A stretch of DNA of 64,000 nt from Medicago truncatula (lineage: Eukaryota > Streptophyta > Magnoliopsida > Fabales > Fabaceae), in contig NC_053042.1 in assembly GCF_003473485.1 (NCBI RefSeq), forward strand, positions 52,353,762 through 52,417,761, read 5' to 3'. Each line of letters begins with the position of its first letter. The first letter of the stretch is position 1. Below are positions 32,770 to 44,663 of the stretch, one piece after another. Position numbers and translations under genes: made by a program. The notes beneath the pieces were generated by a model. It was given only the letters and a program-made list of their open reading frames with translations. It searched no databases and was not told the DNA's origin.

Positions 32770-34340
32770 TCATTTAGTGGCTTAGATTTGATAAAATTGA
32801 TTAATTTCGACAAATGAAAATAACGGAAATGAATTTTTTTTTTTTTAAGAAGAAGCAATTTTAAATGTTTTGTTGATAAGTTACTCTCCGAGATCTTCCG
32901 CAATAGAGTATTTTATATTAGGTATTTAAAAACGTTAGGTTTTCTTCATCTTCTTCTCCTCTTCTTCATCTTCATATCATCTCCATCAACCTTCAACAAC
33001 AAAAATTCAAGAAAATTCCAATTTAAAATCTAATGTTTTTGAATTAAAACCAACGAAATGACCAAAATGTGTAACGATAGAAAGTTAAAATACCAAAATA
33101 AATCCAATTTTAATTAAAGGACCAAAACGATACTAACAAAATAATTAAGGGACTAAAAATGCAATTTAGCCTAATAATATTATAGGTTCCGAACTGACCA
33201 AGACTCAGTCCTTGATTGGATTCAGGTACCCTTCAAAAGCTTATACACAGACGAGTGATAGCATGGACTCGCACTAAAAACCATCGCATAAAGACCCCAC
33301 ATGAAGATCCAGACTATTCAGAACGGATCAAATGATGGTTATTATTCTAATATACTTACAGGTGTTCCTTGATGGCAATTGTCCATGTAACCGATCAAGG
33401 GCCAAAAATCTTAAACATATTCTATGAATATTAACTCATGGCATTGATTTAGATATCACTTTTTACCCTAAATATCTCTATCACACACAACACTTACTGA
33501 CTTGACTATTGGAATGTGTTCAAGTACATCATCCCCTTTCTAAGAGAGGGCTGCTACTGACGAATGTCTTACACTTAAAGTTCAATCATCACCCCCTTAA
33601 AGAGATCTTCAGATCCAACATGATCATTATTCGAGAAATTGGCCAAGTTCAATCAACAATAAGATAGAACTTCCATTCAAATAAAATAATAAGAGAAAAG
33701 ATGTCGGTACGCTATATCTTTAAAACTATATACATCAATCACCGAAAAGAACACAAAAATTTGTCACAATACGTCTTCTCTTTTTCTTTTATGAAGTTTT
33801 TATTCTTAAATGCATCCTTCTTTGTTTAAGTTATAAACACAATCCGAAAATTTAATTTGAAAATACTTGAATTAGGATTCTATATGTATTAGGCCGGTTA
33901 AGTGCATACATCAATTGAATTTCTCGATATATCAAGCATGCCAATAATTCGTAAATATGACTTGAACGAAAATTCTATGGTTGCATATACTGCCACAAGC
34001 CCACAAAGCATGAGAAACTTAATAGCTATATAAAGAATGAAAGTATGGTTCAACTCTAGCAAGTATTTGGTTTCGATTTCAATTATCAAGCTGAGCTTTT
34101 ATTCTATATGTAATAAACAAAAAAAAGGAAAAAAGGTAATCAAAGTCTACCAATTTTAATGTCTTTTAAAGGGTAAAATCAGTTGAAATTTGATTTTAAA
34201 ACCTCATTATCAGATTCCAGTTAATTGCACTAGAACATAAACTTATGACATTCATTCAGGTTAGATTTTAAATCAGGTAAACGGTCATTCCTTCTTTACT
34301 TGTGAACCCTTCCAAAAAAAATAATCATGAAACTAAACGG
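32770..34340. other. Intergenic, no supported gene
   Basis: The stretch about 32780-33180 has 'ggacta/accaaaa' words like a worn foldback element. The stretch about 33185-33620 is less AT-rich (gaccaagactcagtccttga etc.) and may be a remnant of a larger retroelement, but no domain could be read. Confidence 0.35.
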
Positions 34341-34351
34341 AAGCTTCGCAT

Positions 34352-34486
34352 TGAAGGTGAGAAAAACATAAAAAGGGGGTTGAATTGTGTTAATTTTTTC
34401 TTCCTTATCTCTTAAGCTGAAAACACTTATCAGAAACAAATAGAGTTTTGCTTCTGACGTGATTTCAAGAACTAAGTAGCAGCGGA

Positions 34487-34519
<33 letters not shown>

Positions 34520-35606
34520 TAAGAAAGACACAAAGCAATTATATAAGTTCCTTCCACAAACCGGAAGTAGTCATGCCCCCATTGCACTTCCAAGGAGAGT
34601 TCACTAAAATGTAATATCTGATTACAACTGCTCACTGCTAAAACTAGCAAGAGACTTCAAATGCTCAAGCACAACTGCAAGAGACTTCTAATTCAAACAA
34701 AATTACAAAGAAAAATGTTTGAGGTTGAACACTTGATATACAATCAATGGTGTTCACGATACAAATCAGATACAGACTCTTAGTACTCTAGAATTTCTAA
34801 GATATGAAAGTTGTTAAGAAATTCTAAGTGAACTTTTGATGCAAAACAATTTTGACAGAGTTTAGGCACTTTCAAATTGTTGTTGAGTCTTACCATTCTC
34901 TAAGTCTTCACTCCTTTATATAGAGGTGTAGAAAAGAGACGTTGTGAATTGTCAGCAAATCAAAAATAGAGTCGTTTGAAGCTTTGATCAATCACCAATG
35001 ATCTTTTGTCTGATATGGTTATTGTCCTATGAAGGATCAAATTCAAATCCATTCACAGTATGTAGGAACATTGTTGCAGGCAGAATTGTTATCATTGTCT
35101 TGTAGCAGAGACATAAATTGAGTAGTGGAGACATTGGTTGTACACTTCGTACAATTGTACTTTGTCAACGTTCTTCAAAGAACAAGCATCCAGTGCCTTC
35201 AAATCCTTTCAAAATAGTTGTTGTTTCACTCTTCCAGTCTTCTGCATTGCTTAAACGAGATTAAATCCATTGAACAACCTTTGAAGCTTTAAGTCTTGCA
35301 TCTTCTGATGAACTTTAGCTTCTGGTGATCTAGCTTCTGATGAGATGCTTCTGATGAACTAGCTTCTGATGACCTTGTTTCTGATGACGTCATCACTTCA
35401 GGAGCACTTCTCTTTAGATGCTTCAAGCTTCATTTTTGTTGATTTCATTGCTCTCTTTTGTTCTTCCAGAACCTAATAAAGATATCAAATTTTTGTCTAT
35501 GGTCATGTACACTTGAACAAATATTAGCATATCCAATTGAAAATTTTAATACCTTGTTATCATCAAAACTCTCAAAGGATAATGTTAAACACATTTTGTT
35601 CCAACA
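34352..35606. mobile_element. Solo LTR, Ty1-copia SIRE/Maximus-like
   Basis: Begins TGAAGGTGAGAAAAACATAA with the aaaagggggttgaattgtg start that I associate with legume SIRE/Maximus-type copia LTRs, and ends ...cattttgttccaACA. It is flanked by cgcat (34347-34351) and cgcgt (35607-35611), a 5-bp duplication with one change. It is 1255 bp long with no internal gag-pol beside it, so it is a recombined solo LTR. Inside are a (GA)n run (about 34493-34519) and a cluster of 'gcttctgatga' words (about 35300-35390). The family name is from memory; LTR status rests on the TG...CA ends and the duplication. Confidence 0.65.
34493..34519. repeat. (GA)n microsatellite
   Basis: About 13 uninterrupted GA units inside the solo LTR. 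Confidence 0.9.
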
Positions 35607-36539
35607 CGCGTTAGTTGTAAAAAAGCCTGAAAGAGACTCACAAAATTGACAATGATCGGCACAATCCTACAATCAATTGCATTCAAGTTTAGCCCATTCT
35701 TTAACAACTCACTTGAAGAAAAAAAATATGATAACAACGAAGTGACATAAAAAATAAAGTCGACACGTGGCAACTTCGCACTTTTTAGAATGAATAGAAA
35801 CGTGATAGATTTGAAAAAAAAAATTAATGAACAAAAATGAAAATTAAAGACACAAGTCAAATAAATGAAATGAGGATAGTGCTGTAAATTTTTCGGTAAT
35901 TGTTTTTCATAAGTTTATAATGGATTAATAAGGAAATAATGTTTAAATAATTTTTTGCTCCTTAAAAAATTATAGTCCACAAATATTTAATCTCTTTAAA
36001 AAAATTCATCAAATTTTAGTCCGCAAATATTTTTTATCTCTAATTTTAAATAAGATCATGTATCATTTGAAATTTTGAATTATCTTTTCTAATCATATTT
36101 AGTAAATTATATAAATTTCTCTTGCAAAATTTAAATATTTTTATCAAGGGGTAAATTAAATATGAAATTTTAAGTTAGCAGTGTTTACAAATTTATAATT
36201 TGTTAAAAAATCTAAATTTTTAAGTGATAGATTGTTCTTCTTTAAAAAAAAAAAAAAAAAAAAGGTGATAGATTGTTCTAACATTTTAAACATCACTGTA
36301 AAATTCATTCGAACATGTGAAGGGTCTTAACTTTGTTAATTAGTGAATTATTTTCTATCTGCGTTCAAGTTCAATGATATGATGCATGTCATATATGTAC
36401 AATACACATAAAGATCCTTATTTATTTCCAAAATGGAATATCGTTCTAACAATTCAAAGTTCATGTACATCATATTCTAAATATCAATCAAGTACCATCA
36501 TATACTAGTTCACACGTCACATTGATATTCTTACAAATT

Positions 36540-37172
36540 ATTGTGTTTAAAATCATATGAAACACATAATTGCATAGGTTCAACACATACTCAATCATCG
36601 CTCCTCAATCTCGTGATTTGAAATAATAATGATAGGTTAAAAAATATAAATATAATCGACTATATCAAGATATCATGTACCTATATACCACAACATCCTC
36701 ACAATTGTGTTTAAAATCATAGGAAACACATGATTACACAAGTTCAACACATACTCAATCATCACTCCTAAATCTCGTGATTTAAGATAATAGTGATAGG
36801 TTAAAAAAACACAAATATAATCTATTATATTAAGACATCATGTGCCTATATACCAGAACAACCTCAAAATTGTGTTTAAATCATAGGAAACACATAATTA
36901 CACAAGTTCAACACATGCTCAATCATCTCTCCTCAATTTGATTTTAGATAATAGTGATAGGTTAAAAAACACAAACGTAATCGATTATATCAAGATATCA
37001 TGTATCTATATACCACAACAACCTCAAAATTGTGTTTAAAATCATAGGAAACACATAATTACACAAGTTCAACACATACTCAATCATCACTCCTCAATCT
37101 CGTGATTCGAGATAATATTGATAGGTTAAAAAACAGAAACATAATCGATTATATCAAGATATCATGTACCTA
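36540..37172. repeat. Tandem repeat, about 160-bp unit, four copies
   Basis: Units start at 36540, 36704, 36869 and 37029 (attgtgtttaaaatcata in each), 160-165 bp apart. Each contains acacaagttcaacacatact, gtgataggttaaaaaa and atatcaagatatcatgtacc. Copies differ by a few percent. Too long and too diverged to be a CRISPR-like array; it is a minisatellite. No coding frame runs through it. Confidence 0.85.
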
Positions 37173-37317
37173 TTTGCACAAGTACACGAAACCAATTCAA
37201 AAAATACAGAATTTTATTTAGTTTTAATTTCATTTATGTTACATTACATTCTCCCTAAATATGTTGGTATCATCATGATGTTGGGTTTAAATTATATTCT
37301 TCAAAGTTTTTCGAAAA

Positions 37318-37738
37318 TGTCGGCACTGAAGTGTCTTATACTTCAGGTAGAGATTTGCAGCATCATTTGAAAATCCAAAAGAATGAAGAGAACACAATAC
37401 ATGTATTCTACCGAATCAAATATATAGGTTATAACATCGAATTCCCTCATATAAGATGAGTAGGGACATATATGAATGTATTCCAATACATTCTTTTGAA
37501 CTTACTCCTACTGCACTGCCAACTAACAAGTTTCAATTGATAGAGGAGCATGATTAAGCACAAAACAACATCTTAGATGTGCATTCCCTTACGTCTCACT
37601 CATCTTATACAAGGGATTCAATGTGAAAATATATATACTTTTCAGTAAAATACATGTTGTGTTCTCTTCATTATTTGACTTTTCAAAGAATCTTGGAAAT
37701 CTCTACACTAAGTATAAGACACTTCATTGCCAACATAT
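37318..37738. repeat. Inverted repeat with arms of about 140-155 bp
   Basis: The left arm (about 37318-37475) contains cactgaagtgtcttatactt, tagagattt and aatgaagagaacacaa. The right arm (about 37595-37738) carries the same blocks inverted, with roughly 120 bp between. A transcript through it would fold into a long hairpin. It lies directly 3' of the frame at 37807-38202. Confidence 0.65.
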
Positions 37739-37806
37739 TCAACAAACTAACAAGAATTAAACTTAAATTCCAACAAAAATAAAGACATTACATAATAATG
37801 AAAAAC

Positions 37807-38202
37807 CTAAACATAATCTTCTGGTTCTAGCAGAATCAAACTCTTGAGAATATCTTCAGACGATCTCAGCAACGTAACATACATATCGATCCATGGGAAC
37901 AAGTGGTGCTGCCAAAAAATCGAGAACATACTCTTCATGTCGTTGTCGTTCATTAATTCTAGCCGACTGAACGATACTTTCCCCTCGTTCAATGTTGGAC
38001 GTTCATACCAAACGTATTCCACCCTCCTTGTGTCTCCAGGGTTGAGTCCTTGGTTGATTTCATTCAGTTGATCCTTCAGATCTTTTAACATGACATTAAT
38101 GTATTGAACCTTGAACAACTGAAGATTTCCACCGTTGAAGCGTTCTTGAGTGCTGAACAAATTGACTATTGTTTCATATCTACACCATAAGAAAATAAAC
38201 AA
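37807..38202 (-). CDS. Small Mutator-associated N-terminal domain protein, possibly a fragment
   Basis: An open frame on the minus strand reads LKDQLNEINQGLNPGDTRRV, then VEYVWYERPTLNEGKVSF, LMNDNDMKSMFSIF and IDMYVTLLRSSEDILKSL. This is the pattern of the short N-terminal domain found in front of MULE transposases and in stand-alone legume proteins of unknown role (basic loop, strand, 'l.nD.dm..MF', then 'ielyv'). The frame most likely begins as an internal exon: the acceptor ...ttatggtgtag falls near 38181, and a possible upstream exon lies near 38470-38540 (a cttactt donor on +). About 125 codons remain and no transposase follows downstream. It could be an expressed small gene or a transposon remnant; nothing shows its function. 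Confidence 0.45.
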   Translation of the reverse strand: MFIFLWCRYETIVNLFSTQERFNGGNLQLFKVQYINVMLKDLKDQLNEINQGLNPGDTRRVEYVWYERPTLNEGKVSFSRLELMNDNDMKSMFSIFWQHHLFPWIDMYVTLLRSSEDILKSLILLEPEDYV

Positions 38203-38764
38203 TCAATGAAAAACTCATTCAAACATTTCATCAAGCACTTGGAGTGCAAATTATACATAAACCCTAAAACTCATAACTACAACATAAACATGCAAACATC
38301 TAAACAATTAAGCAATATAAGTCATTTACATTTAAACATTGTATCATTTCTTGCAAAAAAAAAAAAAATTAAACAAACTCTAAAACTAAAAAAATTCTAA
38401 TCTAAGAGGAAAAATCTAACATATAAACATAAACGGTTAATGGTGTTTGATTATGAAAACTTACTTGTTATTGGAGTGTTGTTTGATTTAAACTTGAAGG
38501 AATTTCGGATTTGGTTGATTTGAGAGAGATTTTGTAGATTTTAGATGTGAAAGAGGAAATGAGTTGTTGTCTAATCTTTAAAAGGACACACGTCATGACT
38601 TAACTCATGTTGGGTTCAACGTGACTTAACTCAAATATGTGTATAACTCAGCGTGACTTCAGGTTGTGTTTAACACCTGCATGACTTAAGTCTCGCTTGG
38701 GGCATTTTCAAAAGTGCAGTTGAGAGTTGCTCTTTTTCCATCATGCTAGTTTCACTCTAGTTTT

Positions 38765-38900
38765 TTTCTTTTTTCTTTTTCGTAGATAAACGAAATGACA
38801 AAATCATTATAACTCACACACACAAATGAAGGTATTGAAATTCGAACATCGGTATAGCATTCGACCCAACAATTTCAGCATTTACTTGTAGATTTAATAA
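38765..38900 (-). mobile_element. Diverged tRNA-derived SINE
   Basis: Same family as 62655-62775 (gtagataaacgaaatgacaa and attataactcacacacaca shared). Minus orientation with a T-run at its left end. The B-box region is damaged (attcgaacatcgg). No target duplication was identified. Confidence 0.55.
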
Positions 38901-39094
38901 CAACCTCACAAGAGCGTTTGTATTTCAGCCTATCCCTGGTATCTTTTACTATCCTCCCATTTGTATCCATACTAATATTGAATGAAATGCTACGAGTTTA
39001 TTATGCCTCAAAAAATAAAATAAAAACACCTAAAAACAAACTAAAATTTTTGAAAAAAGAAGATATCCGATATCAAATTTCACACTCTTTGATT

Positions 39095-39479
39095 CAGTGG
39101 CGGAGCCAGGAAAAAAATGTCAGGGTGGACCACTAAAATTAACTATTGAAAAATTGTTTAAAGTCTTGCAAATTAGACCTATAATTGAATTATTTAAATT
39201 TTTCGGGTGGGTCACTACACCAATTTGCGGGAATTTGGATCAACCAAAACCTAAAACCGACATAAAATTGTATAAAATCTCGCAAAATAGACCTATAATT
39301 GAATTATTTAAATTTTCAGGTGGGCCACTACACCACTTTGCAGGAATTTGGATCAACAAAAACATAAAATCGATATAAAATTGCATAAAATCTCGCAAAA
39401 TAGACCTATAATCGTTGATTTTTTTAATTTTTTCGGATGGGCCGTGGCTCACCCCAGCCCATGAAGGGCTCCGCCACTG
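39095..39479. mobile_element. hAT-like MITE, 385 bp, with 8-bp target duplication
   Basis: Terminal inverted repeats CAGTGGCGGAGCC (left) and GGCTCCGCCACTG (right) are exact. The flanks are CTTTGATT (39087-39094) and CTTTGATA (39480-39487), an 8-bp duplication with one change. The interior is a tandem repeat of about 114 bp (39153-39418, about 2.4 units, each with gcaaaatagacctataattg). Open frames on both strands are repeats read through, not genes. Confidence 0.85.
39153..39418. repeat. Internal 114-bp tandem repeat of the hAT-like MITE
   Basis: Units begin at about 39153, 39267 and 39380 (attgt.taaa.tctcgcaaa); the third is partial. Copies are roughly 90 percent alike by eye. Confidence 0.75.
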
Positions 39480-39489
39480 CTTTGATACA

Positions 39490-40425
39490 CATTTTTCAAC
39501 ACGTTTTTTTTCTTAAAAATATTCACATAACCCTACTAAATTATGTGAATCACATAAATTTAATTGGACTCATGAAATTTGATCAATAAAAAGTGTTTTT
39601 CTTTTCTTTTCTTTTTTTGGTCTTAAAAGTGTGTTTCTTATATTATTATTTTTATATGGACAAACTTATATCAACAAGTACAACTAATAATAATCAAACG
39701 GTCATTTTTAAAATAGATTTATAACGAGTCTACGTGACAATGTGATGAATATGAATATCGATGTAAAATAATTTTCTACCAACGATGGTTCCAAACAAAA
39801 ATATGGAATCGTTTTCGTGTAGGGTAGTGTGGTTGGGCATGGAAGAGTGTAAACATGACCTCAATTGTTGCCTTCGTGTACACCACGTCCGGAATTGAGC
39901 TATCACCGCCTACCGTTTAAACTTTAAACTTTCAGGGATAGAGACTGTTAAATTTGCCGGTATTTTGGAAAATTAATACTTCACGTCAAATCAAATACCT
40001 AACAAGAGAGAATAGTGGTACAGCCACAGGTTTATTTTTCTCAGTGAAAACGACGAAGCAGCTTTGGAATATTGATTAAGTCACATACATATTGATAAAT
40101 AGACCATTGACGTATACATATTGATAAATGTATCCATTTTTTCTTCTGAATTCTTAATAGGTTGTAGAAAAAAACTTAAACAACATTACCAAATACTTTA
40201 GACCGGAAGAGGTATATCTTCGGTGAAGAAAAGTTATGAGAAACAAAATTAAATCCAATTAAAACGATAAGAGATCAAATTAAGTTTTAAAAAAAAATAA
40301 AGAGATCAGATTATTTCGACGTAACACTTGAATAATATTATATTAAAAACATATTTTTATAAAATTCACATTAAAATAAACGTATACATCGTCTAGATTA
40401 TCTATATAAAAGTTAAATAATTTAA
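39490..40425. other. Intergenic, no supported gene
   Basis: AT-rich with no open frame of note and no repeat whose ends I can define. Confidence 0.35.
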
Positions 40426-40441
40426 TATAACATTATGATAT

Positions 40442-43400
40442 TTTTTTTTTTGAAGAAACTAAACAATATATTAATAAAGAAACGGACAGCTCGACAAGCA
40501 CAAGGTGTGCTTACGAGCAGCTGATAAAAAGAGTTACATCAATGTTAAGTCAGAATCAGACAAAAAACAGACTAAGACATTACAGTAAAGTTTGAATACA
40601 ACATAAAGGATTTAACCTCCAATAGGAATACTCAAAATCGAACAAGGCATAGTGCGATTTCAGCCACCAGAACGTTTGGAGTTTCACCTTTTCTGCAAGA
40701 GTCTCAATATGATCTGATTTGTTTTGGAAAATCCTATTATTACGGTCTTTTCAAACAACAAAAATCACCGAAATTCATAAAATAGTAAACACTGTCTTTG
40801 AATTTTTAGAAGAACCTCCAAGACCACAAAACTGATGAGAGTGAGTACAAGTGGTGCCGTTAAAAACCGAAACAATTCCTAACCATTTTGAAACCAAAAG
40901 TCAAATGCGACCGTACACATCACACCGAAAAAACAGATGATCTCTGTCTTCTAAATCACCACACATGGCCGCACAAGATAGATGAGCAGCATCAATAACA
41001 CTGCGCCTATAAAGATTATCCTTGGTAGGAAGTCTATTCAAGAAGAGTCGCCAAACAAAAAGATTCACCTTCAAAGGAACTGCTTTAAGCCACAAGAAAC
41101 TATTAAAACCTTCATTTAGATTTGCATCGACCGCCGTCAAAAAAGAGTATGCTGATTTAACCGTGTAACATTGCAATGTATGGAGTTTCCACACCCACCT
41201 ATCTACCATGCCAACCTGCAAAATATAAGAAGACACCCGCTCCACACACTCCAAAACCAGCCCCTCCTCCCACGCAAATAACCTCCTACGCCACTTCCAC
41301 GCTTCACCTCCAGCCCCCCACCCTAACTCACACATCTCTGACACCGTAGCTAGTTTATTGTCCGCAAGAGCGTAAAGACGACAAAAAATTCTTGCTAGAG
41401 AACAATCATCCAGCCACGGGTCCAACCAAAACAAAGTATCCCGACCATCACCCACCCTCCGAGTAATGTTATCTACCAGCCACCCAGAATCGACAAGACC
41501 CACACCCGACCGGATTTGGTTTAGGTTACGCCACCAAACCGATCCAACTCCCTCCCTAAACCGAACCCTGCCCCCTCCTCACCATACTTTGCTCGAATAA
41601 CAACATTCCACAAACTCTCCCTCTCCTCCAATAACCTCCACACCCACTTACCTAAAAGAGAAATATTAAATTCCTTCAACCTCTTTACCCTCAAACCTCC
41701 ATTCGCCGTTTGTAAACAAATTTTGTCCCATTTAATCCAAGAAATTTTCCTCACATCCTCAGTACCCCCCCAAAAAAAATTAGAAAAAATAGAATCAAAG
41801 GAAGAAATAATACCTGAGGGAGCTTTGAAGAAGGAAATGAAATAAACAGGAACGGATGACAGAACAAACTTGAGCAAAACCAACCGACCACCCAAAGACA
41901 AATTTTTACACTTCCAACCAGACAACCGTTTATGAATCCTATCAACCAACGGCTACCAAAATTGAAGCTTCCGCAGATCACCACCAATAGGCAGCCCCAA
42001 ATAAACAAACGGAAGGCGCCCATGCTTACACCTCAAGACCGAAGAAGCTTCATGAAGCCAAGAGTCATTCACGTTAACACCAAAAAGCATACTTTTGTTA
42101 AAATTGACTTTCAGTCCCGAAATGGATTCAAATAAAGCTAACACCGCCTTCAAAGCTCGGACGTTAGACCAACTCTTAACCCCAACCAACAAGGTATCGT
42201 CGGCAAACTGAAGATGAGAAACAGGCACAACAATCTGCACCCCAATGTTATACGGAGAAAAAATACAGTTGGTTGTCATAGCATTCATCCAACATTAAGG
42301 CCCTCAGATGCCAACAAAAATAAGAAAGGGGAGATAGGGTCCCCTTAACGCAAGCCTCTTTCAAAACAAAACTCATCTGTCGGACACCCATTTACCAAGA
42401 CTGAAGCTGTTGCTGTCGTTACACACTCCATAATCCAGGCACGCCATAATAACGGAAAATTCATTTTAGACATCACTTCATCAAGATACCCCCAATCCAC
42501 CGAGTCATATGCCTTCTCAAAATCAACTTTAAAAAGAAGAAGATCTTTATTAGACTTTTTAGCATCATCAACAAGCTCATTAGCGATCAAAATGTCATCC
42601 AAAATTTGTCTACCTTTAATGAATGCCGACTGAGTTGTGGAAACAACATTACCGACCACATTTCTTAACCTGTTAGACAGCACTTTGGACAAAATTTTAT
42701 AAACACTGCTCACTAGAGAAATTGGACGGAAATCAGCCACCCGTTGTGGGTTATCAACCTTTGGAATTAAAGCTATAAAAGTTGAGTTGAGACCTTTAGT
42801 AAGCTTACCGTGATGGTAAAACTCCGCAAAAAAATTCAACAAATCAATCTTCAACAAATCCTAAAAATCTTTAAAAATCCCAAGTTAGTACCATCAGGTC
42901 CCGGACATTTGAAGCTATCACAATCCCATATTGCTGCCTTTATTTCTTCCAACAAAAAAGGTTTAATTAGGTCCGCCCCTTCCTCCGCAGATAGCGTTGA
43001 GAACGTCAACCCACCAATGTCTGATCTCTGAATAGATGTCCGCTTAAAATGAGCTCTAAAATGTTGGTAAACTGTATGACGCACCTCGGATACACCTTCA
43101 ATTGAAACCCCATCAACAGATAAAGAAACTAGCGCCTACGAGAAGACATTATACCATGAAAAAAATTTGTGTTTGCATCACCCTCTGTCAACCAAGTGAC
43201 TTGCGATTTCTGCCACATAATACTAGCTTGTAATTTTGAGAAAGCCAAGATGTCTGCAGGTAAACAATGTAACTCGACCTCCTCCTCACTCTCCAAACCA
43301 CGGCTCTCCCCAATCACATCTAACTCCGCAAACCGATTTTTTGCTTCACAAATTTTGCTATCTAGATTCGAAGTGCGATTCAAATGTCAACTCCTCAACT

Positions 43401-44255
43401 CCGCTTTCAACCTCTTCAATTTTTCCTTAAGAATAAAGCCACTCCAGCCATGTACGTGAAAAGAATGCCTTTTCTCTTTTACAAAATCAGAATACCCATG
43501 AATATCTGACCAACATTTCAGCATTCTAAGAGGTCTTGGTCCCCAATTTTGATCATCAATTGTTAGCATGATCGGACAGCCCCCTTGGAAGAGCCGATTG
43601 AATACAATTAGGAAGCAACAAAAACCAGGCTTCTGATAATAAAAAACGGTCTAAACGGCTCATTGACAGACCATCTCCACGATACCAAGTAAAATTACGA
43701 CCACAGAGAGGCAAATCGACAAGAAAATTACCATCAATAAAATGATTAAAAGGAGCAAAATCATCATTATTATTGTTCACTGACCGACTTCTCCGCTCTA
43801 CATTAGATCGGATAGCGTTGAAATCACCAAGAACACACCAAGCACTCGAATTATACCTTTGAAGAATACCACTAAGCGCATGCCATAAATCCTGACGACC
43901 TCTACTATCACACGACGCATAAACATTTGCCAAACCAAAATCAACATTATTTGTAAGAAACTTCCCTTTCACAATCAAAGAGTTAGGTAAAACCATCGAT
44001 ATCCATATATCAACCACTTTGGGATTCCACATCGTAAGAATACCCCCTAAGGCTCCAACTGACAGTTTAAAAGAATAAGCTACATCAACAGACCCCCATA
44101 AAGATCGTCACAAAACATCATCCACTACCTCCATTTTTGTTTCTTGAATACAAAACACATCCGGACTCTTCTCCACAATCAACCTCCTAATCTCCCTCCT
44201 CTTCTCTACTGCCCCTAACCCACGAATATTAAAAGAAAAGATCTTCATTTCAAAC
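40442..44255 (-). mobile_element. L1-type LINE, 5'-truncated, ORF2 broken
   Basis: Minus-strand non-LTR retrotransposon. Its A-tail is the T-run at 40442-40451. A 12-bp duplication acattatgatat flanks it (40430-40441 and 44256-44267). ORF2 starts at 44248 (MKIFSFNIRGLG) and follows the L1 order. The APE endonuclease (CIQETK, GDFNAIRSN, FTWYRGDG, LDRFLLSE, LSDHA) runs to about 43560. Reverse transcriptase follows (IALIPKV, RPISLVSSVYKI, QSAFIKGRQILD, DFEKAYDSVDW, then FADDTLL at about 42187-42207). A C-terminal zinc-binding RVT domain is at 41503-40901 (WRLFLNRLPTKDNL, then the Cys/His cluster CAAMC..HLFFRC). It is dead: an in-frame TGA follows VVDDVL (about 44107), another stop interrupts near 43385, and frames change near 43560, 43130, 42855, 42320 and 41510-41950. 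ORF1 is absent. Confidence 0.9.
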
Positions 44256-44663
44256 ACATTATGATATATACTTAGAGATGTTGTAAAAACTATGCATGAA
44301 CTATCTTTACAAATAATAATCGATATATAAATATAACAATCAATTAAATATAAATAAAAGAGAAATCAATGAACTTATCTTTTTGAGATTGTTGTTGAAA
44401 TTGATCACCCACCACAACGCTAAGAACATCTTTGACAACCCAGCTAAATCTGCTATCGAATCAACTATCAAGATCTGTAGAACAAACACGCAATAAGATA
44501 GTCTGAGACGTGTTGATCGCACTGTCTTAAGGATTTTCTACGTGATTATACGCTAAACCCCAGGATTTAACAGACCCTTCCCGATAAGAACCGAGGATAC
44601 ATAACTGACAAGAAGAATTATTTTTCAAGAAGATGTAACCAAAAAATTGTTCACACTCATTAA

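Noticed and set aside
36540..37172. CRISPR-like array
   Set aside because: Plant DNA, units are contiguous 160-bp repeats with no short repeat plus unique spacer pattern and no cas genes.
39097..39452. Open frames on both strands at 39.1-39.45 kb
   Set aside because: They read through the internal tandem repeat of a hAT-like MITE.
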